Below are positions 1-8,043 of a DNA stretch of 64,000 nt, one piece after another. The first letter of the stretch is position 1, and the number at the start of each line of letters is the position of its first letter. The notes beneath the pieces are model-generated. The model was not told the DNA's origin. It ran no database searches and saw only the letters and a list, made by a program, of their open reading frames with translations. Position numbers and translations under genes: made by a program. Source of the DNA: Cellulomonas sp. URHD0024 (GTDB taxonomy: Bacteria > Actinomycetota > Actinomycetes > Actinomycetales > Cellulomonadaceae); the NCBI RefSeq assembly GCF_000426185.1, contig NZ_AUEW01000008.1, forward strand, positions 186,001-250,000, given 5' to 3'.

Positions 1-319
1 GGCGGGAATCCTGACCCGCGGTACCGCCGCGCGGGGACAGCGCGCCCGCTACAGCATCACCGAGGCCGGCGTCCAGACCCTCCCGATCCTCTGTGCGCTC
101 GGCAACTGGGGTCTCGACTGGCGCTCGGGCAGCGACGAGCTCCGGAACCGGCAGCAGGTCATACGCGACGGAGGTCCAGCGTTGGTCGAGGACCTCATGG
201 ACGAGCTAAGAGTCCGCCACCTCGACGCACTGCCGAAGTCCGCCGACGGTCCGAGCCTGCTCGAGCGTCTCGGCGCCGCCTCGACAGCCGCCGCGAGCGA
301 CAGACCTACAGACCCGTGA
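1..319 (+). CDS. HxlR-family winged-helix transcriptional regulator, C-terminal part
   Basis: The 5' end lies outside the window; the visible frame runs from base 2 to a TGA at 317-319, about 105 residues. The segment TRGTAARGQRARYSITEAG reads like the wing and last helix of an HxlR/MarR winged helix (R-x-x-Y-x-[IL]-T-x-x-G). It is followed by LPILCALGNWGLDW, the usual HxlR dimer-helix region, and a longer C-terminal tail. Such proteins are dimeric cytoplasmic DNA-binding repressors or activators, often responding to aldehydes or redox stress. The target is unknown; the next gene is a GMC oxidoreductase on the same strand 94 bp away. Family call is fairly safe, function is inference. Confidence 0.75.
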   Translation, partial: AGILTRGTAARGQRARYSITEAGVQTLPILCALGNWGLDWRSGSDELRNRQQVIRDGGPALVEDLMDELRVRHLDALPKSADGPSLLERLGAASTAAASDRPTDP

Positions 320-413
320 GCGCCATTCGCATCCCAGCTCGAGCACGGGTCCTCGCCGCTCTCGGGGTGCGGCTATCGTCGGCTTCTCGACCTGCGACGA
401 CGCTTGGGGGTGG

Positions 414-1220
414 GTGATGACGGACCCGTCCGCCCGCCACGTCGTCGTCGTCGGCTCCGGGTTCGGCGGGTCTGTCGCGGCGCTGCGGCTCTCGGAGAAG
501 GGCTACCGCGTCACGGTCGTCGAGGCGGGCCGTCGGTTCACACCCGAGACGCTCCCGCGCACCTCGTGGGACGTGCGCCGGTTCCTGTGGGCGCCGCGTC
601 TGGGGTGCCACGGCATCCAGCGCATCCACGTCCTGCCGGACGTCGTCCTGCTCGCCGGTGCCGGAGTGGGCGGCGGCTCGCTGGTGTACGCGAACACCCT
701 CTACGAGCCGCGCTCGGACGAGTTCTACCGTGACCCGCAGTGGGCGTCCGTCACCGACTGGCGCAGCGAGCTCGCGCCGCACTACGACCAGGCCCGCCGC
801 ATGCTCGGCGTCGTCGAGAACCCCACCGTGACACCCGCCGACGAGGTCGTCCGGGCCGCCGCCCGGGATCTCGGCGTCGAGGGCACGTACCGCCAGGCCC
901 CCGTCGCCGTCGTGTTCGGCGCACCGGGCGAGCCGGTACCCGACCCGTTCTTCGGCGGGGTCGGCCCAGAGCGCCGCGGCTGCCTGGAGTGCGGGGAGTG
1001 CATGACCGGCTGCCGGCACGGGGCGAAGAACACGTTGGAGACGAACTACCTGTGGCTCGCCGAGCGCGCCGGCGCGTCGGTCGTCCCGGACACGACCGTC
1101 GCCTCACTCGTCCCCCGGCTCGACGGGCGCTGGGACGTCGTCACCGTCCCGGCCGGCCGTCGCCGACCGCGCACGACCCTGCTGGCCGACGAGGTGGTCG
1201 TCGCGGCCGGGGCCTGGGGC
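414..1220 (+). pseudogene. GMC (cholesterol-oxidase-like) oxidoreductase, N-terminal half, disrupted
   Basis: N-terminal 269 codons of an FAD-dependent GMC oxidoreductase. The FAD-binding Rossmann motif VVVVGSGFGGSVAALRLSEK lies near residues 10-30, GGGSLVYANTLY near 85-97 is a typical FAD/substrate-domain segment, and there is a Cys cluster (GCLECGECMTGC). The frame runs to AAGAWG and then stops at 1224-1226 after two non-homologous codons, because about 3.5 kb of foreign DNA is inserted. The rest of the enzyme resumes in the same frame at 4717. Start is GTG at 414 (or ATG at 417). The separated half lacks the catalytic C-terminus and is presumably inactive. Confidence 0.9.
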
Positions 1221-1336
1221 GCATGATCGCCTTGTCGGAAGACGAGGTGCTCGCGGGCACCACGCACCCGGTCCGAAGGGGTCGTCCGTGAGCATGTCGC
1301 GGACCCGCTCTAGCTTCGTCGGACCACGATCAGCGC

Positions 1337-1430
1337 GCGGGTCGCGTTGGGCAGGACGCGCCCAGGGTGGCGGAACGCCCGAGCACCGGTCGGTGTCTAC
1401 TACGTACGGACCCCAGTGGCGCTGGAAATC
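1337..1430 (-). pseudogene. Degenerate fragment of a second DNase-toxin gene
   Basis: About 94 bp aligns to 3029-3121 inside the intact toxin gene, with 8 substitutions and one 1-bp insertion (about 90% identity by hand alignment), in the same orientation. It encodes the same HWGPYVVDTDRCS stretch and then shifts frame. It lies just beyond the immunity gene stop, where polymorphic-toxin loci commonly keep remnants of displaced toxin cassettes. It has no start codon or signal peptide of its own, and the corrected frame stops soon after the homology ends. Confidence 0.8.
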
Positions 1431-1457
1431 CTCCCCTGTCGGCAGGGTCCGGGCCCG

Positions 1458-2042
1458 CTAGGAGTAGAGCCGGAACTCGGGGCGTGTGGGCTCTTCCATG
1501 TCCCAGGCCTGGCGCGCGGCGTCCCACCAGACGTAGCGCTGTTCGAGTGCCCGCAGCCAGGTCGTCACGACCTCGGCGAGGGAGCGTTCCGCGGTGTTCA
1601 TCGTGTCGTCGTCGAACATGTCGATGATTCCCACCTGAGCGCGCTCTGTTGTCGAGTCGTCGAGCAGGACTGCGAGGCGGGTGTGAGCTCCGAGTCCTGC
1701 GATCGGGAGCCATGTCGGGTCCCAGGGCATTTCACTGCCGGAGGGCCACAGCTCCATCCATCGGGCGCGATCGGCGAGGGCTTCGTCGAGCGACAGGAGA
1801 GTCCAGCCGCCAGGACCGATGGTTGCTCCGAGGTAGCGCCCCTGCACGAGCCGGGAGCCGTTGTGCCAACGCCACCACTCGAGCAGCTCGGTGGGCGGTG
1901 TGGACAGGCCGGCGTCGGCCAGTGCGGCGGTGACCTCGTCCTCGTCGATTCCGGGGTTGGCCATCTCCAGGAACGGGGCCCCAGTTGCGACCAGAGCGGC
2001 GTCGAGCTCGGCCAGCAGGGCAGTGAGCGGGGTGGTGTGCAT
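1458..2042 (-). CDS. SUKH (SMI1/KNR4) family immunity protein
   Basis: A 194-residue cytoplasmic protein with the SUKH core: TPPTELLEWWRWHNGSRLV matches the conserved [LP]P..[LY]..[WL]..WHNG signature, and LPIAGLG and VGIIDMFDD correspond to later strands. SUKH proteins are immunity factors for many bacterial nuclease toxins. The gene starts at ATG 2042, three bases after the toxin stop, with a GAAGG Shine-Dalgarno inside the toxin end (a TTG at 2048 is an alternative), so the two are translationally coupled. It presumably binds and neutralises the DNase of the preceding gene. Family assignment is firm; the cognate pairing is inferred from position. Confidence 0.88.
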   Translation of the reverse strand: MHTTPLTALLAELDAALVATGAPFLEMANPGIDEDEVTAALADAGLSTPPTELLEWWRWHNGSRLVQGRYLGATIGPGGWTLLSLDEALADRARWMELWPSGSEMPWDPTWLPIAGLGAHTRLAVLLDDSTTERAQVGIIDMFDDDTMNTAERSLAEVVTTWLRALEQRYVWWDAARQAWDMEEPTRPEFRLYS

Positions 2043-2044
2043 CC

Positions 2045-4345
2045 TCAAACCTTCGGGCAGACGAAGAACGACGGCACGTTAACCTCGACGAGCGGGATGG
2101 TCAGGTATTTCTTGCCGCCCGTGCCCGGGTTGCCGACCGCCGACTGCGCCTTCAGACCACAAGCTGTTGTGTTGACCATGCTGCGGAGGGCGTTTCCTTC
2201 AGCCTGGTTGTCGTTGTAGGAGATCGGCTTGAGGACGGCCGGGCCATAGGTGTTGAACGCTGATGGGCCGCCTTCGACACTCGTGAAGAACGGGTACTCG
2301 TCGCACTCCTGGAGGCCCGACGTCTTCTCCTCGCAGGGTTTGTTGTACGCCGCGAGGTTGTACCAGTAACGCTGTGCGCCGGTGGCGCGCTTGTTGGCGG
2401 TGGACATGTACTCGAGCTGGACGAGTTGCGGGTGTGCGGCGATGACTTCCAGGTCATGCTCTGCTGCTTCTTTGCCGAAGTCGGTGCGGCCGCCGACGAA
2501 CAGGATGGGCTGGTCGGCGCATTGGGCTTGTGCTTGGGCGCGGGTCGTGGCTGCGGAGGCGACTTGGAGTAGGGCTGTGCACTGGTTGGCTGCGGTCTTG
2601 AGTGGTTCGGGTTCGGGATCCTCTTGAGGGCCGGGCCCGAATAGATGGTCTTCGAAGATGTTGTCGTCCAGGCACACGCCGCTGCTGCTGATCTGGTCGC
2701 AGTCGGGTGTGAAGGTCGGGGGCTTGGGTGCTTGGCCGGCTGCCTCGGCCAACGTGGCGACAGCGATCGCCGGGCCCTGGGCGCCACCGGTGTCGGAGAT
2801 GAACTGCAGCGCGCGCGGCAGGTCGAAGTCGGCGCAGATGTACACGACGTCCGGGACCGCCAGAGGAGCGGGCCCGCGATCGAGGCGCACCTGCTCGCCC
2901 AGTGCTTTGCAGGCGGCGTCGGTGTCGTTGTCGTAGCGCTGCTCGAGCCGTGAGCGCAGGGTTGCCACGACGTCGCTGTCGAGTTCGAGAACTGGCCACG
3001 GGATGTAGTGGGTCAGCCCGTCGTCGCCGCGGGTCGCGTTGGGCAGGACGCGCCCAGGGTCACGGAACGCCGAGCACCGGTCCGTGTCCACCACGTACGG
3101 ACCCCAGTGGCACTCGAAGTCGTTGCCGCGATCGGGGTCGAGGTACCAGTCCGGGCACGCGACTGCGAGCGATCCGCAGGTGGCGGCCGGGGACGGGTTG
3201 GCCTTGAAGAGCTGTAGCCGGCAGTCGGCGTTCAGGCAGTCTGGGTACTCCGTCGGAATCGACGTGACCCACGCCGGTGTCGGCGTCGGCGGGAAGATCG
3301 CCTGAGCCGAACCGCCCGAAGGGGTCCAGTCGACACCGCCGCTGCCGGCCACCGTACGCGGCGGGCACAGCAGCGACGGGACCTCGAACTGCCCACCGTG
3401 CGAGATATCGGCATCGAACGTGTCCGTGACGTCGATCGAATAGCCGGCCGCGCCCACGCAGTGCACCTTGCGCGTTACGACACCGAGCCCCGGCGGCGGG
3501 GGATCGACGTACGTCGGCGCACCATCCGGCACCCACACGGTGTAGATCCCTGTGTCGCGGATCTGCTCGACCATGTGCGCGGCGTTGGCGCGGTCCCAGG
3601 GGATGGATTCGGAGTCGGGGAAACTGGCGCCGTAGATCAGCGCACTGGCGATCGTTCCCTCAGGGCAGGAGCCAGCGGGGAAGGTCTGCGGCACGACCCC
3701 GCTGAGCACTGGCGGGTGTCCGGGGTGGGTGTTCCAGTTCGCGCCGCCGTTAGCGCCTGTACGGACCCATCCGCCAAAATGGCCAGCGGGGTCTTGGCAC
3801 AGGACGGACCCGTACATGCCCACCGAACCGAAGCTCGCCGCAGGGACTGGACCAACCTCCCAGGCCCACTGGGTGCTGAACGAGACCCAGGAGCGGTCAC
3901 CCCACGCGAACGGGTCGACGCTCGGCTCGTCCACGATGATGCGGTCAGTCGAGCCGGGGAAGTACGACGTGGGCCACGTCGGGTGCTGCAGGAGCAGGGG
4001 CGACCAGCCGGTGAACTCCGACCCCTGGTCGAGTCCCGTGGCGCCCCCGTCCTGGACCGTGAACCACCCGGCCGTCCACCCGTAGATGCCGATTGTCGCC
4101 ACAGCCGTGCTGGCCGCGAGCGTGCCCAAGCTGATGCCGGCGACACCAGGCGCCGCCACCGACGTCGTCGCCACCGCGCCGGCGGTTTCGTCGCCCAGGG
4201 CGTCGAGCTGGGCCTCGACCACCAGGCCATTCGGCGAGGACAGTGAGCCTGGACCGGCCTGCGCTGGCCCCGCGACAGCGGATAGAGCGAAAAGAGCTGC
4301 GACGAGGACGAGCCCAATCGCGCGACCGGTGTTTGACAAGCGCAT
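2045..4345 (-). CDS. Secreted polymorphic toxin with C-terminal NucA/NucB-type DNase domain
   Basis: A 766-residue protein with a Sec signal peptide (residues 1-30, cleavage near AQA-GPG), a long extracellular region with paired cysteines of no family I recognise, and a C-terminal nuclease domain from about residue 640. The hallmark is CDEYPFFTSVEGG (D682, E683), the conserved Asp-Glu centre of NucA/NucB non-specific DNases, followed by a second conserved block around SYNDNQAEGNALRSM. Export plus an overlapping SUKH gene marks it as an interbacterial toxin rather than a nutritional nuclease. It lies inside the insertion, and its mid-section (3029-3121) recurs as a fragment beyond the immunity gene. 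The target cell and entry route cannot be seen. Confidence 0.85.
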   Translation of the reverse strand: MRLSNTGRAIGLVLVAALFALSAVAGPAQAGPGSLSSPNGLVVEAQLDALGDETAGAVATTSVAAPGVAGISLGTLAASTAVATIGIYGWTAGWFTVQDGGATGLDQGSEFTGWSPLLLQHPTWPTSYFPGSTDRIIVDEPSVDPFAWGDRSWVSFSTQWAWEVGPVPAASFGSVGMYGSVLCQDPAGHFGGWVRTGANGGANWNTHPGHPPVLSGVVPQTFPAGSCPEGTIASALIYGASFPDSESIPWDRANAAHMVEQIRDTGIYTVWVPDGAPTYVDPPPPGLGVVTRKVHCVGAAGYSIDVTDTFDADISHGGQFEVPSLLCPPRTVAGSGGVDWTPSGGSAQAIFPPTPTPAWVTSIPTEYPDCLNADCRLQLFKANPSPAATCGSLAVACPDWYLDPDRGNDFECHWGPYVVDTDRCSAFRDPGRVLPNATRGDDGLTHYIPWPVLELDSDVVATLRSRLEQRYDNDTDAACKALGEQVRLDRGPAPLAVPDVVYICADFDLPRALQFISDTGGAQGPAIAVATLAEAAGQAPKPPTFTPDCDQISSSGVCLDDNIFEDHLFGPGPQEDPEPEPLKTAANQCTALLQVASAATTRAQAQAQCADQPILFVGGRTDFGKEAAEHDLEVIAAHPQLVQLEYMSTANKRATGAQRYWYNLAAYNKPCEEKTSGLQECDEYPFFTSVEGGPSAFNTYGPAVLKPISYNDNQAEGNALRSMVNTTACGLKAQSAVGNPGTGGKKYLTIPLVEVNVPSFFVCPKV

Positions 4346-4711
4346 CGCGCGGCCCCCTTTTGTACTCCAAGTGGGGCGGGGCAGAACCTAGCGCTGCGGT
4401 GAGCGGCGCGTCGGCATTCCTTCGCACATTCACTCTCTTGAGCGCGAACCATCCGCACTCGGGCAAGGCGGAGCAAGGCATGAGTCCTGCCGGCGTCTGC
4501 ACGTGGGGCGTGGGACGTTCGCCGGCTGCGTTCCAGCGGCCAACCTGCCTTCGCCGAAAAGTGGGGAGGGGACCCAGGTACGGTCGCCCACTGGATGCTA
4601 CGGTTCAAGCGCGCCGGTTGCTGACAAATGAGGCCATTTTGTCATAATCGCCATTATCGGTAGTCAAACCAGTGCGAGCGGTTACGCAGGTCAAGGCGAC
4701 TTTCGCCGCAG
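4346..4711. other. Upstream region of the toxin gene and right end of the insertion
   Basis: A 366-bp non-coding stretch between the toxin start and the GMC junction. It holds any toxin promoter (I see no convincing -35/-10 pair) and, near its right end, an AT-rich patch conspicuous in this GC-rich DNA. That patch contains an inverted repeat and a dif-like site, annotated separately. Confidence 0.6.
4637..4664 (-). other. dif-like Xer recombination site with adjoining inverted repeat
   Basis: The 28 bp have Xer-site architecture: 11-bp arm TTTTGTCATAA, 6-bp centre TCGCCA, 11-bp arm TTATCGGTAGT, giving the ATAA-N6-TTAT inner palindrome typical of dif. On the minus strand it reads CCGATAAT, a 4-bp gap, then ATTATGACAAAA, very like what I recall of the actinobacterial dif consensus. 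It overlaps an imperfect inverted repeat at 4622-4644 (TGACAAATG and CATTTTGTCA). It sits 47 bp inside the right end of the toxin insertion. It could be the chromosomal dif, a plasmid-type site brought in with the element, or a chance AT-rich palindrome. Confidence 0.5.
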
Positions 4712-4716
4712 GGGGC

Positions 4717-5616
4717 ACGCAGGAGCTGCTGCACCGGCTGAAGGCCGACGGCACGCTGCCGCACCTGTCCGACCGGCTCGGGCACCTCACGCGCACGAAC
4801 TCCGAGGCGCTCGGCGGCGCGGTGCGGCGGCCGCGAGCGCCCGGGCCGCGCGTGAACAGCGGCGTGGCGATCACCTCGTCCGTCTGGCTCGACGAGCGCA
4901 CCCACCTCGAGCCGGTCCGGTACGGGCACGGGTCCAACCTCATGGGCCTGCTGGGCACGGTCCTCACCGACGGGGGTGGGCGGGTGCCCCGCTGGGTCCG
5001 GTGGCTCGCGCAGGTGGCCCGGCACCCCCGGCACGCACTGTCGGTGGTCACGGCGCTGCGGTCCTTCTCCGACCGTGCCGTCATCGGCCTCGTCATGCAG
5101 ACCGGCGGAGCGTCGCTCACCGTGCGTCCCCGTCGGACCTGGACGCGGCGGTGGCGGCTGACGTCGACGCGCGGCGACGAGCCGAACCCCACGTGGATCC
5201 CGGCGGCGAACGCCGCGTACCGGCGGATGGCCCACCACCTGGACGGCTTCCCGATGAGCAGCCTCGGGGAGGTCGTCGACGTGCCCATGACGGCCCACTT
5301 CCTCGGCGGCTGCACGATCGGCACGGACGCCTCGACCGGCGTGATCGACCCGTACCACCGGGTCTTCGGCTATCGCGGCCTGCACATCATGGACGGGTCG
5401 ACGATCTCTGCGAACCTCGGGGTCAACCCCTCGCTGACCATCACCGCCCAGGCCGAGCGCGCGTGCTCGATGTGGCCGAACGTGGGTGAGGCCGACCCCC
5501 GTCCAGCGGCCGGCGAGCCCTACCGGCGCCTCGCCCCGGTCCGGCCGCACGAGCCCGCGGTCCCGGCCCACGCCCGGGCGGCGCTTCCACTGACGGTGCT
5601 GCGCCGGACGACCTGA
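4717..5616 (+). pseudogene. GMC (cholesterol-oxidase-like) oxidoreductase, C-terminal half, disrupted
   Basis: In-frame continuation of the 414-1220 fragment: TQELLHRLKADGTLPHLSDR follows AAGAWG exactly as in intact GMC enzymes. Visible features are the substrate-domain segment HGSNLMGLLGTVL and the C-terminal catalytic block HFLGGCTIGTD...NPSLTITAQAERA, including the conserved His region and NPSLT FAD-domain signature. 299 codons plus stop. The frame is open back to 4672 but those codons belong to the insertion. Without a start or FAD-binding N-terminus it is unlikely to yield active enzyme, although the sequence shows no other decay, so the disruption looks recent. Confidence 0.9.
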
Positions 5617-5677
5617 GCCGCCCAGGTCGAACAGCCGGTCACCAGTCCGCTCGGCTCGGCTCGATAGCATCGATCGC

Positions 5678-6115
5678 GTGCCCATCAGGCTGGAGAACGT
5701 CGGCATCGCCGTCCGCGACCTCGAGGCGACGATCGCCTTCTTCACCGACCTCGGTCTGACGGTCGTCGGACGTGACACCGTCAGCGGTGAGTGGACCGAC
5801 ACTGCCGTCGGACTTGACGGAAACAACGCCAACATCGCGATGCTCCAGACGCCCGACGGTCACGGTCGCCTGGAGCTCTTCGAGTACCTCCACCCCGAAG
5901 CGATCGAGACCGAGCCCACGCGTCCGAACGAGATCGGCATGCACCGCGTCGCGTTCTCCGTCGACGACATGGACGAGGCCCTGGAGATCGCCGCGCGGCA
6001 TGGATGCCGTCCGCTCCGCGGGGTCGCGACGTATGAGGACGTCTACAGGCTCACGTACCTGCGCGGCCCCAGCGGCATCCTCGTGATGCTCGCCGAGGAC
6101 CTCCGGAAGGGCTGA
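5678..6115 (+). CDS. VOC (glyoxalase/bleomycin-resistance) family protein
   Basis: A 145-residue vicinal-oxygen-chelate protein with two beta-alpha-beta-beta-beta modules: ENVGIAVRDLEATIAFFTDL opens the first and GMHRVAFSVDDMDEALEIAA the second. E/H residues in FEYLHPE and GMHRVAF are candidate metal ligands. Such proteins are small cytoplasmic metalloenzymes (lyases, epimerases, dioxygenases) or drug-binding proteins; the substrate is not evident. GTG start at 5678. The last 22 codons and the following bases recur at 16416-16491, at the far end of the acyl-ACP gene island, suggesting this gene's 3' end was the integration target. Confidence 0.82.
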   Translation: MPIRLENVGIAVRDLEATIAFFTDLGLTVVGRDTVSGEWTDTAVGLDGNNANIAMLQTPDGHGRLELFEYLHPEAIETEPTRPNEIGMHRVAFSVDDMDEALEIAARHGCRPLRGVATYEDVYRLTYLRGPSGILVMLAEDLRKG

Positions 6116-6125
6116 CTGCTCACAC
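6062..6125 (+). repeat. Left boundary repeat of the 10-kb island (3' end of VOC gene)
   Basis: 64 bp matching 16428-16491 with 8 mismatches (about 88%), including an identical 30-bp core at 6070-6099. The repeat covers the VOC C-terminal codons, the stop, and the following GCTCACAC. At the right copy those bases encode the stop of the convergent gene at 16486. Same orientation at both ends, as expected for attL/attR or homologous exchange. Confidence 0.7.
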
Positions 6126-6180
6126 CTTCTGACAGTGCGCCCGACGACCTGAGGGCGCAATCGGCCGGAATTATGACGTT

Positions 6181-6209
6181 TTGACCCATCCGCGACAGGC
6201 GGATAGAGT
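6181..6209 (+). promoter_or_regulatory. Candidate promoter of the acyl-ACP operon
   Basis: TTGACC (6181-6186), a 17-bp spacer and TAGAGT (6204-6209) form a good sigma-70-type promoter for an actinobacterium. It lies 95 bp before the acyl-AMP ligase start and directly upstream of tandem palindromes that would overlap the transcription start or early leader. Confidence 0.55.
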
Positions 6210-6221
6210 CCGTCCGCTCGG

Positions 6222-6246
6222 TGAACCCGTTCAGTGAACATGTTCG
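6222..6246. promoter_or_regulatory. Tandem palindromic operators, probable TetR site
   Basis: Two adjacent palindromes of form TGAAC-NN-GTTCA occur at 6222-6233 (TGAACccGTTCA) and 6235-6246 (TGAACatGTTCG), 12 bp apart centre to centre less one base, just downstream of the promoter. The only regulator encoded in the operon is the TetR protein at 12409, so self-repression of the operon through this site is the natural inference. Confidence 0.5.
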
Positions 6247-6303
6247 CAGTGCTGGCGCGTGACCCACGCTGCGTAAGGACCTCGGACGGAGAACGGAGAC
6301 CCG

Positions 6304-8043
6304 ATGCGATCTCCGTCGACCATGCTCGAGGCCATGATGGCTGCCGCGGAGCTGCCGGAGAACATCGGGATTCGGTTCCACCGGACCCTCACCCAGACCG
6401 AGTTCCTCTCGTTCGCCGACCTGGACCGGCGAGCGCGCAACGATGCGCTTCGACTGCACGCCGAGGGCATGCGACCGGGAGAGCGAGCGCTGCTGGTCTT
6501 CGATGCCGGGATGGAGTTCGTCCGGGCGCTGTATGCCGCCTTCTACGCCGGACTGATCGTCGTGCCGGTGCCCGTCACGGCATCCGAGAGCGCAGATACC
6601 GCCCGCGCACGGATCCAGGCCTTCGCCGCCGACTGCGGTAGCCGGACGGCACTCACCACGTCGGCGAACGAGGGCAGGCTTCACGGCTGCGACCCGCAGA
6701 TCGTTGCGTACAGCCTCGACGAGGCCCCCGTCCATGCGGTGCCGGCGGGTCTGGAGTGGACGCCGACGGGCACCACGGCCGAGAACGTCGCACTGATCCT
6801 GTACACCTCGGGCTCGACGGGTGCCCCCAAGGGTGTGCAGGTGAGCCATGGGAACCTCACGGCGAACCAGCGCAGCATCGCCGCAGGCGCCCTGCTCGAC
6901 GAGGGGTCCGTGCTGGTGGGCTGGCTGCCGCACTACCACGACATGGGTCTCGGCATGTTCATGCAGGCCATCTACTGCGGCTTCCAGCTCGTCTTCACCG
7001 CTCCGGCTCAGTTCCTCCGACGGCCCGTGACGTGGCTGCGCCTGATCACCACGTACGGGGCCACGGTGTCCGTCGCTCCCGACTTCGCCTACAACCTCTG
7101 CACGAAGCTCGTCAGCGACGAGCAGCTCGCCGAGCTCGACCTGTCGACCCTGCGGACACTGATCACCGGAGCCGAGCCGGTCCGCGCTGCCACGATCGAC
7201 CGGTTCGTCGAGCGCTTCGCGCCCGCAGGCCTGGCCCCTGAGGCGTTCACTCCGGCATACGGCATGGCGGAGACGACGCTCCTGGTCACGGCCAAGAGCG
7301 CGGGCTCCCCGATCCGCCGCGTGACGGTCGACGCCGACTCCCTGGAGCGCGGTCTCGTCGTACCCGGTCAGGGTGCAGGTGCACGCGAGCTGGTCTCGTG
7401 CGGCGTCCCTGACGCCGTTCACGAGGTAGCGATCGTGGACCCGGCGACAGCCCGGCGGCGGCCCCCGGGACGCGTCGGTGAGATCTGGGTCAGCGGCCCG
7501 AGCGTCAGTCAGGGGTACTGGGGACAGGCCGAGATCACCAGCCTGTCCTTCGGTGCCCGCCTCGACGGCGACGCGCGCCCCTACCTGCGCACCGGCGACC
7601 TCGGGTTCCTGGACGACGGTGAGCTCGTCGTGACCGGCCGGCTGAAGGACCTCATCATCGTGCGAGGGAGAAACATCGAGCCGACCGACATCGAGCGGGT
7701 CTGCTCGCGCGAGCTCGGCACGCCCGACGACTGCGCGCAGACGGCGTTCGAGTGGGGCGACCACGGTGTCGCCGTCGTGGCCGAGACGGATGCGGGGAGT
7801 CTCGCGCGAGCCGTCGAGCGGATCGACGCCACGCGGGAGCACCTCTCGCGCCAGTTCTCCGTGCAACCCCTGAGCCTCGTCCTGGTGCGACGCGGCGCCG
7901 TCCCCCGCACCACGAGCGGAAAGGTCCAGCGCCGAGCGACCCGGGCGTTGCTCTCGGCCGGCGCGCTGCCGATGCTGCGCGTCGCCGGCCCTCACGCCGT
8001 GGACCCGGTCGGACCGGCCCCGCTGCACCAGGTCGCGCGATGA
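6304..8043 (+). CDS. Fatty acyl-AMP ligase (FAAL), FadD-like
   Basis: A 579-residue adenylate-forming enzyme. The ATP-binding loop LYTSGSTGAPKG lies near residue 168, WLPHYHDMGLGMFMQ is highly characteristic of FAALs, AYGMAETTL is the A5 motif, YLRTGDLGFLDDGELVVTGR is A7-A8, and a C-terminal Lys lies in TTSGKVQRR. FAALs activate free fatty acids as acyl-AMP and pass them to a carrier protein instead of CoA. The adjacent ACP and phosphopantetheinyl transferase fit this: it likely loads the starter chain on the ACP at 11481. First gene of the operon; its stop overlaps the next start (ATGA). Confidence 0.88.
   Translation: MRSPSTMLEAMMAAAELPENIGIRFHRTLTQTEFLSFADLDRRARNDALRLHAEGMRPGERALLVFDAGMEFVRALYAAFYAGLIVVPVPVTASESADTARARIQAFAADCGSRTALTTSANEGRLHGCDPQIVAYSLDEAPVHAVPAGLEWTPTGTTAENVALILYTSGSTGAPKGVQVSHGNLTANQRSIAAGALLDEGSVLVGWLPHYHDMGLGMFMQAIYCGFQLVFTAPAQFLRRPVTWLRLITTYGATVSVAPDFAYNLCTKLVSDEQLAELDLSTLRTLITGAEPVRAATIDRFVERFAPAGLAPEAFTPAYGMAETTLLVTAKSAGSPIRRVTVDADSLERGLVVPGQGAGARELVSCGVPDAVHEVAIVDPATARRRPPGRVGEIWVSGPSVSQGYWGQAEITSLSFGARLDGDARPYLRTGDLGFLDDGELVVTGRLKDLIIVRGRNIEPTDIERVCSRELGTPDDCAQTAFEWGDHGVAVVAETDAGSLARAVERIDATREHLSRQFSVQPLSLVLVRRGAVPRTTSGKVQRRATRALLSAGALPMLRVAGPHAVDPVGPAPLHQVAR

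Larger units (their letters stand above)
1221..4716. mobile_element. Insertion carrying a DNase toxin-SUKH immunity module inside the GMC gene
   Basis: The GMC gene is split so that ...GCC TGG GGC ends at 1220 and ACG CAG GAG resumes at 4717. The pentamer GGGGC stands at 1216-1220 and again at 4712-4716, like a target-site duplication. Deleting 1221-4716 gives a continuous 568-codon frame, so the boundary is accurate to a few bases. The insert contains the toxin and immunity genes (minus strand), a toxin-gene fragment and a dif-like site. No transposase or integrase is present. An inverted 8-mer TCGCCTTG occurs at 1227-1234 (plus) and 4692-4699 (minus), near both ends. A non-autonomous element mobilised in trans is the simplest reading; mechanism unknown. 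Confidence 0.8.

Noticed and set aside
6165-6192. Second TTATGAC motif upstream of the acyl-ACP operon as a possible partner dif site
   Set aside because: The opposite arm lacks ATAA and any dyad symmetry, so it does not have Xer-site architecture.
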